Assembly: GCF_024198175.1 (NCBI RefSeq)
Contig: NZ_JAJVKV010000003.1
Coordinates: 620,001-684,000 of the forward strand
DNA from: Pyxidicoccus xibeiensis
GTDB taxonomy: Bacteria > Myxococcota > Myxococcia > Myxococcales > Myxococcaceae
Direction: 5' to 3'
Length of the DNA: 64,000 bases
The translations under genes and the position numbers were made by a program. Below the pieces are notes generated by a model. The model saw only the letters and a list, made by a program, of their open reading frames with translations. It was not told where the DNA came from and did not search any database. Below are positions 24,044-32,431 of the stretch, one piece after another; the stretch's first letter is position 1, and the number at the start of each line of letters is the position of its first letter.

Positions 24044-25311
24044 CCGAACTGGCGGACGAGCTGGCTCGCAAGGCCGAGCCGGAGCGTCTGAAGGCGATGG
24101 CCCACGACAAGGCCGAGGAACTGAAGGTGCGTGCGAAGGAGTTCGCCACGGAGAAGGCGGTCGAGCTCAAGCAGCACGCCAAGGATGCCGCCGTGGAAAG
24201 AGCCACGGAATTCAAGACACACGCCAAGGAGACGGTGATGCAGAAGACGACGGAGCTGAAGGAACGTGCAGACACCCCGAAGGGGTGGAGCCTGCTGGGC
24301 GCCCTCATCGGCGCGGGCGTGGGGTCGGCGCTGATGCGCAAGGCCTTCACCACGCGCGAGGAGCACCGGTATGACCGCTACAGCGACGACCGCTGGCGTA
24401 ACGAGGACCGGTGGCGCTACGACGGGCTGCGCTCCCGGGGCGCGGACACGCGCTACTCCAGCGACGACCGCTACGCCACCGCGGAGCGCAGTGACCTGGG
24501 CTACGGCGCGGGCACCAGCGTCGGTGACTACCAGGGCGTCTCCTCCGGCTACCAGGGCGTCCCCGCGGGCTATGACGACGTGTCCGCCCGCAACCTGGAC
24601 GAGAGCGACAACGGCGTCGGCATGAAGGAGCGCGCGAGCGGCGCGGTCCACCACGCGAAGGACCGGGCCACCGAGGCGGCGCACCAGGTGAAGGACCGGG
24701 CCGTCGACGTGAAGGACCGTGCGCTCGGCAAGGCCACCGAGGTGCGTGAGCGCGCCGCGGGGGCGGTGGGCCGGGTCCGCGAGCAGGCCTCGCACCTGCG
24801 TGAGCGCATCCCCTCGCGCGAGACGGTGCAGTACCGCACCACGGACTGGTTCAACCGCACCGTGGATGAGCAGCCCATCCTGCTGGCCCTGGGCGGCATC
24901 GCGCTCGGCATGCTCGCCTCCACGCTCATCCCCGTGTCCAACAAGGAGCGCCAGCTCATGGAGCCGGCCAAGCGCCGCGCCGAGGAGGGCATCTCCCAGC
25001 TGGGCGACCAGCTCAACCAGAAGCTCCAGGGCAGCGAGGAGCAGTCGACCGACATCGCGGGCAGCCAGGGCTACTCCGCCTCGGGCATCTCCGCGTCGTC
25101 GGACCTCGTGACACCTGCCTCCACCAGCAACACCGGCTTCGGCGCCAGCAGCATCAGCGGCTCGCCGGGCTACAGCGGCTCGCCGACGAGCGGCTCCGGC
25201 CTCGGCGCGGTCGGCACCGAGGACAACGCGGACGCCCTCGCGTCCTCGCCCTCCGGCTCGTCCCGCATCCCGCCGCTGCCGCCGCTGGACGACGTGACGA
25301 AGGTGCATTGA
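23989..25311 (+). CDS. DUF3618-type protein with LEA-like helical repeats
   Basis: This is a 440-residue protein. The N-terminal 30 residues match the DUF3618 pattern (IADARARLTELADELARKA). Two blocks of Lys/Glu/Ala-rich 11-mer-like helices follow (about 30-95, then KDRATEAAHQVKDRAVDVK near 220-265), of the sort seen in LEA and desiccation proteins. They flank an Arg/Tyr/Asp-rich region (about 125-160). One hydrophobic segment, PILLALGGIALGMLASTLI, sits near 300, and a Ser/Gly-rich tail ends the protein. AAGGAGGA six bases before the ATG fixes the start inside the previous gene. It may bind and protect membrane or nucleoid under stress; inference only. Confidence 0.82.
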   Translation: MGEQDRALHEIADARARLTELADELARKAEPERLKAMAHDKAEELKVRAKEFATEKAVELKQHAKDAAVERATEFKTHAKETVMQKTTELKERADTPKGWSLLGALIGAGVGSALMRKAFTTREEHRYDRYSDDRWRNEDRWRYDGLRSRGADTRYSSDDRYATAERSDLGYGAGTSVGDYQGVSSGYQGVPAGYDDVSARNLDESDNGVGMKERASGAVHHAKDRATEAAHQVKDRAVDVKDRALGKATEVRERAAGAVGRVREQASHLRERIPSRETVQYRTTDWFNRTVDEQPILLALGGIALGMLASTLIPVSNKERQLMEPAKRRAEEGISQLGDQLNQKLQGSEEQSTDIAGSQGYSASGISASSDLVTPASTSNTGFGASSISGSPGYSGSPTSGSGLGAVGTEDNADALASSPSGSSRIPPLPPLDDVTKVH

Positions 25312-25336
25312 GTCCACGGTAAGCAGTGACACATGA

Positions 25337-25375
25337 AAGGGGGCAACGGGGCTGTGACGGCGCCGTTGCCCCCTT
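25337..25375 (+). terminator. Strong hairpin ending the DUF3618 cluster
   Basis: AAGGGGGCAACGG (25337-25349) and CCGTTGCCCCCTT (25363-25375) form a perfect 13-base-pair stem with a 13-base loop, 25 bases after the stop codon. The 3' arm ends in TT and is followed by CCGTTTG, a short T-run. It is likely to be a transcription terminator. Confidence 0.75.
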
Positions 25376-25403
25376 CCGTTTGACTCGGCCCGGGGCCTCT
25401 GCC

Positions 25404-26660
25404 ATGTGCGCCGCCGTGGCCGTCCCTCCCGAGCTCTCCGCCTCCCTGAGTCCCCCGCCTCCAGGGCCCGCCGTGGCCTTCGCGCTCCGGCTGGCGCAGG
25501 CCCTGCACCGCTACGGCACGCCCGCCCACCGGCTGGAGGGGCTGATGCAGCGCGTGTCCGAGCGGCTGGGACTGGAGGGCCGCTTCTTCTCCACCCCCAC
25601 CTCCCTCTTCTCCTCCTTCGGCCCGCCGGAGTCGCTGCGCACCAGCCTCATCCGCGTGGAGCCCGGGGACCTGGACCTGGAGCGGCTGACGCTGCTGGAC
25701 GTGCTGGCGGACGACGTCATCCAGGGCCGGCTCACGCCCGTGGAAGGGGCCTCGAAGGTCGAGGCCATCCTCGCGCTGCCGGAGCGCTACGGCCCCGGGC
25801 TCCAGCTGCTGAGCTGGACGCTGGCGGGCGGCGCCGCGGGGCGGCTGTTCGGCGGCGGCCTGCGGGAGGTGGCGGTAGCGGCGCTGAGCAGCCTGCTCAT
25901 CGGCACGCTGGGCGCACTGACGCGCCGGCAGCCCACCACCGCGCGCGTGCTGGAGCCGGTGGCGGGCATCTTCTCCTCCGCCCTCGCCGTGCTGGCCGCG
26001 AGCGTGATGGGCCCGCTGTCCGTGAAGGTGGCCACCGTGGCCGGCATCATCGTCCTGCTGCCCGGCCTGTCCCTGACGGTGGCCATCAACGAGCTGGCCA
26101 CCCGCCACCTCATCTCCGGCACCTCCCGGCTCACCGGGGCGGCGCTGGTGTTCCTGCAGCTGGGCTTCGGCGTCGCGCTGGGAAGCCGGCTGGCGATGCT
26201 GCTGCCCCCGCCGGCCCCCATCCCGCTGCCCCCGGCGCTGCCCATGTGGACCCAGCTCGTGGCGCTGGCCCTGTCCACCGTGGCGCTGGGCATCCTCTTC
26301 CGCGCCCGTCCGCGCGACTGGGGCTGGATTGCCGCGGCGTGTACCTTCGCCTTCGCGGGCTCGCGGCTGGGGGCCCTGCTGCTGGGGCCGCAGCTGGGCG
26401 CCTTCGTGGGGGCGCTGCTCCTGGGCATCGCCAGCAACGCCCTGGCGCGCTTGCGCAACCTGCCCGCCGTCACCACCCTGGTGCCGGGCCTCATGCTGCT
26501 GGTGCCCGGCAGCGTCGGCTTCCACAGCCTGTCCTCCCTGCTGGAGCGGGACGTGGTGGCCGGGGTGGACACGGCCTTCACCATGCTGATGGTGTCCGTG
26601 GCGCTGGCGGCGGGCCTGCTGTCCGCCAACGCCCTGGTGCCCTCGCGCAAGGTGCTCTGA
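25404..26660 (+). CDS. ThrE-type threonine/serine exporter
   Basis: This is a 418-residue membrane protein. The N-terminal domain is of the ThrE/DUF1212 type (RYGTPAHRLEGLMQRVSERL, then FFSTPTSLFSSF). About ten hydrophobic segments follow, with the second ThrE_2-like half after residue 275. The family exports threonine or serine. The two halves, split in some bacteria into two genes, are fused here. ATG 25404 was chosen because it starts the conserved part; no clear ribosome-binding site is seen. The gene stands alone after the hairpin at 25337. Confidence 0.85.
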   Translation: MCAAVAVPPELSASLSPPPPGPAVAFALRLAQALHRYGTPAHRLEGLMQRVSERLGLEGRFFSTPTSLFSSFGPPESLRTSLIRVEPGDLDLERLTLLDVLADDVIQGRLTPVEGASKVEAILALPERYGPGLQLLSWTLAGGAAGRLFGGGLREVAVAALSSLLIGTLGALTRRQPTTARVLEPVAGIFSSALAVLAASVMGPLSVKVATVAGIIVLLPGLSLTVAINELATRHLISGTSRLTGAALVFLQLGFGVALGSRLAMLLPPPAPIPLPPALPMWTQLVALALSTVALGILFRARPRDWGWIAAACTFAFAGSRLGALLLGPQLGAFVGALLLGIASNALARLRNLPAVTTLVPGLMLLVPGSVGFHSLSSLLERDVVAGVDTAFTMLMVSVALAAGLLSANALVPSRKVL

Positions 26661-26679
26661 AGGCGGCCCGCTTCGCCCG

Positions 26680-27096
26680 TCAGTGCAGGCGGGTGACGTA
26701 CACCGCCACCAGCGTCAGCAGGAAGTAGTGCACCAGCCCACCGGCGCCCGCGTAGTCCTTGGCCATGCGCTGGCCGAAGAAGAGGGCCACCAGCGACACC
26801 GCGGACAGCAGCGCGCCCCAGAAGGCCAGCGTCGCGCTCCCGGTGGCCACCAGGGCCACCAGCCCCGCCGCGCTGAGCGCGCCAGCCGCCACCTCCATCA
26901 CGGTGAGGGTGCCCAGCATCAGCGGCACCATGCCTCGCAGGGGACTCTTGGCGAAGTGGCCGGTGAGCCAGCCGAGGTTGCCCTTCCAGTCGAACACCTT
27001 GTCCAGGCCGGACTGGAGGAAGAGGATGGCGAGGAAGACCGCGCAGAGCGCCTGCAGCAGCCAGAGGGTGAACTCGGTCGATTCGAAGGACGGCAT
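26680..27096 (-). CDS. DoxX-like membrane protein
   Basis: This 138-residue protein has four predicted transmembrane segments. The segment FLQSGLDKVFDWKGNLGWL near the N-terminus is the typical DoxX-family turn. DoxX-like proteins are small membrane proteins linked to redox or sulfur metabolism in some species; the role here is not known. It is convergent with the ThrE gene (20 bases apart) and divergent from the AI-2E family gene. Confidence 0.8.
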   Translation of the reverse strand: MPSFESTEFTLWLLQALCAVFLAILFLQSGLDKVFDWKGNLGWLTGHFAKSPLRGMVPLMLGTLTVMEVAAGALSAAGLVALVATGSATLAFWGALLSAVSLVALFFGQRMAKDYAGAGGLVHYFLLTLVAVYVTRLH

Positions 27097-27217
27097 GGCC
27101 CGCCCACTCTAGCCGCCCGGCGCCCGGGCCCAAGTCTTCTCGCCTGGAGAGCCGCCGGGCAGGCAAAAGAGCAGCGCTCCCCTGCCTTCCCGCCCGGGCG
27201 TGCCTACCTTGACGGGC

Positions 27218-28399
27218 ATGGCTTCCGAGCTGACCGCCCGCCGGATCTTCACCGGCCTGATCCTCCTCTCCATCTTCCTGCTGGCCCTCGTCATCCGGCC
27301 CTTCGCGGAGGCCTTCTTCCTGGCTGCCGTGCTGGCGGCGACGTTCTACGGCCTGCACAAGCGGCTGACCCGGCGCCTGCGGGGCCGCAGCCACCTGTCT
27401 TCCGGCATCCTCTGCACGACCGTGGTCCTGGCCCTGCTGCTGCCCCTGGGCGGCCTGACGGCATTCATCGTCACCGAGGTGTCGGAGGGCGCACAGTTCG
27501 TCTCCCAGACGGTGCAGCGCGAGGGCGTCAGCGGGCTGGTGGAGAAGCTGCCCGGGCCCGTGCGCGGGGCGGCCAACAGCGTGATGAAGCGGCTGCCGGT
27601 GGGGGAGCAGAACCTGGACCAGACCATCCAGGAGCAGGTGAGCAGCCAGGGTGGCACCGCGGCGAAGGCCGTGACGGGGGCGGTGGCGGCCACGGGCTCC
27701 ATCGCCTTCCAGACCATCATGATGCTCATCGCGCTGTTCTTCTTCTTCACGGACGGCGCGAAGCTGGTGGACTGGGTGGAGAGCGTGTCACCGCTGCGGC
27801 GCGGGCAGACGCGCGAAATCATGCGCGAGTTCCGCAGCGTGTCCGGCGCGGTGCTCCTCTCCTCGGTGGCCACCGCAGGCGTCCAGGCGGTGGCGGCCCT
27901 CGTCGGCTTCCTCATCGCCCGGGTGCCCGCCCCGCTGTTCTTCGCGGGCGTGGCCTTCTTCCTGGCGCTCATCCCGATGGTGGGCGCGGCCGTCGTGGTG
28001 CTGGTCGCCGCGGCGCTGATGTTCTTCAGCGGGCACCCCTGGGCCGCGCTCTTCCTCGCCATCTGGGGCACGGTGGTGGTGGGCCTGGTGGACAACGTGG
28101 TGAAGCCGCTGCTGGCCAAGCGCGGCATGCACCAGCACGGCGCCATCGTCTTCTTCGCGCTGCTCGGCGGCCTGGCCGCGTTCGGCACGGTGGGCCTGCT
28201 GCTCGGGCCCCTCATCGTCGCCTTCTTCCTCACCCTGGTCCGCATCTGGGAGCGCGACTACGGGCGCTCCACCCCGCGCGCCGGAGACCCGGCCACGCCG
28301 GGTCCGGGCAGCACCGGTGACGGCGGCCGCGCTCCCATGGTGCGCTCGGAGGCGACGGGCGAGCACGTCCCGCTCTCCCCCTCGGGCGAGAGCCACTGA
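27218..28399 (+). CDS. AI-2E family transporter
   Basis: This 393-residue protein has seven to eight membrane segments and matches the AI-2E/PerM family. It has the early segment LALVIRPFAEAFFLAAVLA, a central soluble stretch (about 95-160), and the conserved C-terminal DNVVKPLLAKRG, then GGLAAFGTVGLLLGPLIVA. A polar, Pro/Gly-rich tail ends it. Members export AI-2 or act as Na+/H+ antiporters; sequence does not say which. ATG 27218 is preferred; a GTG at 27200 is possible. Confidence 0.85.
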   Translation: MASELTARRIFTGLILLSIFLLALVIRPFAEAFFLAAVLAATFYGLHKRLTRRLRGRSHLSSGILCTTVVLALLLPLGGLTAFIVTEVSEGAQFVSQTVQREGVSGLVEKLPGPVRGAANSVMKRLPVGEQNLDQTIQEQVSSQGGTAAKAVTGAVAATGSIAFQTIMMLIALFFFFTDGAKLVDWVESVSPLRRGQTREIMREFRSVSGAVLLSSVATAGVQAVAALVGFLIARVPAPLFFAGVAFFLALIPMVGAAVVVLVAAALMFFSGHPWAALFLAIWGTVVVGLVDNVVKPLLAKRGMHQHGAIVFFALLGGLAAFGTVGLLLGPLIVAFFLTLVRIWERDYGRSTPRAGDPATPGPGSTGDGGRAPMVRSEATGEHVPLSPSGESH

Positions 28400-28425
28400 G
28401 CGCCCCGCTTCCCTGAAGCAACCAC

Positions 28426-28458
28426 GGCCCCGCCTCCGGCACCTTCCGGAGCGGGGCC
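28426..28458. terminator. Bidirectional hairpin between convergent genes
   Basis: GGCCCCGCCTCCGG (28426-28439) pairs with CCGGAGCGGGGCC (28446-28458) with one bulged base and a 6-base loop. It sits between the stops of the AI-2E family gene (28399) and the convergent secreted hydrolase gene (28480) and probably ends transcription from both. Confidence 0.65.
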
Positions 28459-28479
28459 GCGGTGTTTCACCTCACCGGC

Positions 28480-30198
28480 TCAGAACGCCGCGCCGCTGGC
28501 GCGACGGCCCGGCGACGACGTGAGGCTGGACACGCCGGTGTGCAGCACGAAGGCCGCACCGGCGGTGGTGTCCGGGCTGCGGTTGGCGGACACGCCGTCC
28601 GTGCCGCTCACGCCCGAGCCCACCGTCGCGGTGTCCACCGCCGTGCCGGACGCGTTCGTCAGCGTCACCGTGTCGCCGCTGTTGGACAGGCCCAGCGTGC
28701 CCGTGGACGCGGCCACCGCGCCCGGGGTGCCCGTGGGAATGCCAGCGGCCCCGCCGAACACCACCACCGCCTTGCCCGCCGCCAGGGTGGTGCCGCTCGG
28801 GAAGGTGTGCCGGGACAGCGCCGCGTCCGACACCGTCCAGCCGCTCAGGTCCACCGTGCCGGTGCCCACGTTCACCAGCTCCACGAACTCGCCGGCGGTG
28901 TCCGAGCCCGGCTCGTTGACCATCACCTCGTTGACGATGACCCTGCCCGTCCCGCCGCCGCCGCCGGTGGTGATGGTGAAGGCCCCGTTGCTGGTGTCGC
29001 TGATGCTGGCGTTGGCCGCGTCGCTGACGCGCACGCGCGCCGCGGTGCTGGCGGTGGAAGGCACCGTCCACGCGATGCTCCCGGCCGACGCGGAGGTGCT
29101 CGAGGACACCGTGCTCCAGGTGGAGCCATTCAGGGTGTACTCCACCCTCACGTTCGTCACGCCGGAGGCGGACCAGGAAATCGTCCGCGCGCTGCCCGCC
29201 GTCCAGCTCTCGCCGCCGTTGGGCGACGTCACGGTGATTCCGCCCGTCCCCGTGTCGCTGGGGATGAGGAAGTCCTTGATGACGCCCATGTGCTGCATGC
29301 CGGACGCGCCGCTGTCCCCTGAAACGGCGGGGGAAATCTCGGAGATGGGCGAGTGCACGCGCGTGTCCACCACCAGCCCGTTGGAGTAGGAGCTGCTCCC
29401 GATGACCACCGCCGTCTGGTACTGGCGCAGGTCGCTGTCCACCAGCACGTGGTCATACGGCGAGTTGCGGCCCGCGTTGGTGTTGGTGTTGCCGTTGCGG
29501 TCCGCCGGGTACGGGCTGGCGGTCGTCACCACCTGGGCGAAGGTGCTGAAGCACGCCTCGGTGCGGCTGCCGGTGTTGAAGTCGCCGCCGATGGCCAGGT
29601 AGTCCCCGGCCGGGATGCTGGCCTTGATGCGGCTGACCAGGCTGGAGGCCTCGGTGTTGCGAATGCTGCTGCTCGTCGTCAGCAGGTGCACGCTCACCAC
29701 CCACAGGTCCTTCGGGCCCGGCACGTCGATGCGCGCCCAGGCGAAGTCGCGGTTGGAGACCTGCGGGTCATCCCACTCGCCCGAGGCGATGATGGGCCAG
29801 CGGCTGATGACTCCGTTCGGAATCTGGGCGCCGGCCTCGATGGAGTAGTGGAAGCCCGGGCCGAACGCGGTGTCCACGAAGGCGCGCAGGTCGGTGGCGG
29901 AGTTCGTCCTGTAGTTGAACTCCTGAATCATCACCACGTCGGGGTCCGTGCCCTGGAAGATGCGGATGCCGTGGCCCGGGTCGTAGTCCTGTCCCGTGCC
30001 GCTGCTGAGGTTGGCCGCCATCAGCCGCACGCGCACGCTGGCCAGCGCGTCCTCGCGCGTCTCGACGGCGGCGCCGTCCGCGGCGGGCTCCACCGAAGGC
30101 TCCACGCCTCCGCAGGCCGCGAGTGCCAGGGAGAGCGCGACGGCGCACAGCCGCCATACCGACTGCACCTGCGCCAGGGAAGTCTTGTTGATTCGCAC
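28480..30198 (-). CDS. Lipoprotein EEP-family hydrolase with lamin-tail domain
   Basis: This is a 572-residue exported protein. A signal peptide with lipobox LAAC ends near 24. Residues about 50-310 form an endonuclease/exonuclease/phosphatase domain (MAANLSSGTG, QEFNYR, the GGDFNT core motif and a DHVLVDSDL segment). A beta-sandwich region follows (ITVTSPNGGESWTAGSA...), then a C-terminal lamin-tail domain (VIVNEVMVNEPGSDTAGEF). It probably acts on nucleic acid or phosphoesters at the cell surface, which suits a predatory lifestyle. The GTG at 30198 is chosen because the signal peptide starts there and AGGA lies upstream. Confidence 0.83.
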   Translation of the reverse strand: MRINKTSLAQVQSVWRLCAVALSLALAACGGVEPSVEPAADGAAVETREDALASVRVRLMAANLSSGTGQDYDPGHGIRIFQGTDPDVVMIQEFNYRTNSATDLRAFVDTAFGPGFHYSIEAGAQIPNGVISRWPIIASGEWDDPQVSNRDFAWARIDVPGPKDLWVVSVHLLTTSSSIRNTEASSLVSRIKASIPAGDYLAIGGDFNTGSRTEACFSTFAQVVTTASPYPADRNGNTNTNAGRNSPYDHVLVDSDLRQYQTAVVIGSSSYSNGLVVDTRVHSPISEISPAVSGDSGASGMQHMGVIKDFLIPSDTGTGGITVTSPNGGESWTAGSARTISWSASGVTNVRVEYTLNGSTWSTVSSSTSASAGSIAWTVPSTASTAARVRVSDAANASISDTSNGAFTITTGGGGGTGRVIVNEVMVNEPGSDTAGEFVELVNVGTGTVDLSGWTVSDAALSRHTFPSGTTLAAGKAVVVFGGAAGIPTGTPGAVAASTGTLGLSNSGDTVTLTNASGTAVDTATVGSGVSGTDGVSANRSPDTTAGAAFVLHTGVSSLTSSPGRRASGAAF

Positions 30199-30361
30199 GA
30201 GGTCCGGTCCTGCTCCGGGGGGAGCTGTTTGAGAGGGTCGAGGAAGACACCTGAACGACAGACAGCACGCGCGAAAGACACGCGCACCAGCAGTCTCGTC
30301 TATCGAGGCGGCGCGCGGGAGCGTTGCGTAAGCCCCGAATGAAAATACTTTGTATCGGCTG

Positions 30362-30832
30362 CTACAGGGCCGCGGCCGTGGACAGCGCGACGAAGAGGTA
30401 GCGCAGCCCCTTGCCGAGTGTGACGAAGAGGACGAAGGGCAGCGGCCTGACGCCCAGCATGCCGCCGGCGATGACGAAGGCATCGCCCACCACCGGCATC
30501 CACGACATCAGCAGCGCGGGCGCGCCCCAGGTGCGCACCCGGGCCTCGACACGCTCCATGCGCGGGCCCTCCTTCGCGCGCCGGCGCGTGTACCACCGCC
30601 CCAGCGCCCCACCTCCCCCGCCCGCCACCCACCGGCCCAGCGCATACAGCGTGAGCGCGCCCAGCACGTTGCCCACGGTGGCCACCGTCACGGCCATGAC
30701 GGGAGCCGTCCCTCCGTAGATGAGCGCGGCGAGCACCGCCTCCGAGGGCACCGGCACCACGGAGCCCGCCATCATGGCGACGAAGAAGAGGCCGGGGAGC
30801 CCCCAGGCGGAAAGCGTGGACGGGTCGGGCAT
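30362..30832 (-). CDS. DedA/YqaA-like SNARE-associated membrane protein
   Basis: This 156-residue membrane protein has four hydrophobic segments. The pattern SVVPVPSEAVLAALIYGG, then GNVLGALTLYALGRW and SWMPVVGDAFVIAGGML, is that of the YqaA subfamily of DedA proteins (PF09335 type). These are thought to act as lipid scramblases or in envelope homeostasis. The ATG at 30832 starts the conserved part, but no ribosome-binding site is evident. Confidence 0.8.
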   Translation of the reverse strand: MPDPSTLSAWGLPGLFFVAMMAGSVVPVPSEAVLAALIYGGTAPVMAVTVATVGNVLGALTLYALGRWVAGGGGGALGRWYTRRRAKEGPRMERVEARVRTWGAPALLMSWMPVVGDAFVIAGGMLGVRPLPFVLFVTLGKGLRYLFVALSTAAAL

Positions 30833-31234
30833 GAAGGAGTCGGGAAGTGACGCGAGCCTGCCACGTTGGCCGCGCGCGGGTGGGAACTTCCCACCGGGAG
30901 CGCGGGCCCGGCCGCTCGGACGGCCGCTGCAGGCCCCTGGCGGGTCCGGGTGATGGCGACGGCATGACGTTTCCCTCCCTCCCAGGCTGAGCGGGCCGGG
31001 ACGCGGCGTGACGTGTCGGCCGCTCGCTCCCGAGCAGCCGGCCCCCGCGCAGGAGTGCCCGCCAGGTGGGATTGGAGGCATGTGGACCGCACGAACTGCG
31101 TCCGCCCCGGGGCGGACGCAGGAATTGCGCGCCAGGGGCCCTCTCACGCCACCGGAGGGCGGCAGTGTCCGGCGGCGCGCGGCTTGCTAGGGCGGACGGG
31201 CCACATCCCCCCCGCGCGAAGGAACGCCGAGCCC
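30833..31234. other. Divergent intergenic region with a perfect palindrome
   Basis: This 402-base spacer separates two divergent genes and must hold both promoters. Apart from the 26-base palindrome at 31096-31121, no recognisable promoter boxes or small gene were seen. AAGGA at about 31219-31223 is the ribosome-binding site of the plus-strand gene. Confidence 0.5.
31096..31121. promoter_or_regulatory. 26-bp perfect palindrome upstream of the di-iron sensor gene
   Basis: The sequence from C31096 to G31121 is identical to its reverse complement: CTGCGTCCGCCCC followed by its mirror. It lies 113 bases before the ATG at 31235. It could be an operator for a dimeric regulator or a hairpin in the leader RNA. 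It has no loop, which favours a DNA-binding site. Confidence 0.5.
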
Positions 31235-32395
31235 ATGAGCAGCACCGAAGCCCCCACCACCAGCCCGAGCCCGCAGTCCCCCGACCTCCGCCTGGTGCCC
31301 GTGGAGATTGCCCCAGAGACTTTCTGGGTGGGCAAGCGAGAGCCGGGCGGCATCTTCTACGCCAACCCCTACCTGCGGCGCTTCCGCGGCACGAATGCGA
31401 AGACGCAGCGGCCCGCGGAGTTCAACCTCCTGGTGGACCCGGGCTCGAGCAGCGACTTCTCCACCATCCACACCAAGGTGACGACGCTCATCGGCGGGAT
31501 GGACCGGCTGTCCGCCATGTTCATCAACCACCAGGACCCGGACGTGGGCTCGTCCTCGAGCATCATCAGCGCCCGCTATGCGCCCCGCGCCGGCATCCTC
31601 TGCTCGGAGGACACCTGGCGGCTCATCGTCCACTTCAACCTGCCGCGCAACCGCTTCATCCCCACGGAGAAGTTCGCCCAGGGGCTGAGCATCCCCACCG
31701 GCCACACGCTGCTGCCGGTGCCCTCGCCCTTCTGCCACTTCCGGGGCGCGGTGATGCTCTATGACCCGCAGACGCGGGTGCTCTTCACCGGTGACCTGTT
31801 CGGCGGCCTCACCGACTCCAGCGCCCGGGGGCTGTGGGCGGACGAGTCCGACTGGGCCGGCATCCGCGCCTTCCATCAAATCTACATGCCGGTGAACGCG
31901 GCGCTGGTGCGCGCGGTGGCCGCCATCCGCAAGCTGACGCCGGCCGTGGAGATGATTGCGCCCCAGCACGGCCGCATCATCCGGGGCCCGCTGGTGCACC
32001 AGTTCCTGGAGCGCATGGAGCGGCTGCAGGTGGGCCTGGACATCATGGACGAGGCGCAGGACCGCACCCACCTCCAGGCCTGGAACGCGGTGCTGGAGCG
32101 GGTGCTGTCGCTGGCGCGCGGCTACCTGGGCGACTCGGTGGCGGTGAAGCTCGCGGCCAGCCAGGAGCTGTCGGACACGTCGAAGTTCGACGGCACGCGG
32201 CTGGTGGTGAGCCGGCTGGGCAAGTGGACGCTGGAGCACGTGGTGGACCTGCTGTGCCATGGCGAGCCGCCGGAGATTGCCGGCCCCATCATGGTGGAGG
32301 CCACCAGCGCCGCCGCCGAATACAACCTGCCCACCCCCCACCTGGACATCGAGGGCGCCGGGGCCATGTCGCACGTGTCCCTGCTGGACACGTGA
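31235..32395 (+). CDS. MBL-fold di-iron oxygen-sensor-like (ODP) protein
   Basis: This is a 386-residue metallo-beta-lactamase-fold protein of the flavodiiron/ODP type. The metal-ligand segment is NHQDPDVGS near 97-105, followed by the aspartate of FTGDLFGG near 185 and the histidine of PQHGRII near 243. No flavodoxin domain follows, so it is not a full A-type flavoprotein. ODP proteins bind O2 at a di-iron centre and signal. The last 110 residues are of unknown type and could pass the signal on. A Ser/Thr kinase gene starts 36 bases downstream, which supports a sensing role. Confidence 0.78.
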   Translation: MSSTEAPTTSPSPQSPDLRLVPVEIAPETFWVGKREPGGIFYANPYLRRFRGTNAKTQRPAEFNLLVDPGSSSDFSTIHTKVTTLIGGMDRLSAMFINHQDPDVGSSSSIISARYAPRAGILCSEDTWRLIVHFNLPRNRFIPTEKFAQGLSIPTGHTLLPVPSPFCHFRGAVMLYDPQTRVLFTGDLFGGLTDSSARGLWADESDWAGIRAFHQIYMPVNAALVRAVAAIRKLTPAVEMIAPQHGRIIRGPLVHQFLERMERLQVGLDIMDEAQDRTHLQAWNAVLERVLSLARGYLGDSVAVKLAASQELSDTSKFDGTRLVVSRLGKWTLEHVVDLLCHGEPPEIAGPIMVEATSAAAEYNLPTPHLDIEGAGAMSHVSLLDT

Positions 32396-32431
32396 AGCCA
32401 TGTCCACCCGAGGTGACGGAGGGAGGGTGCG

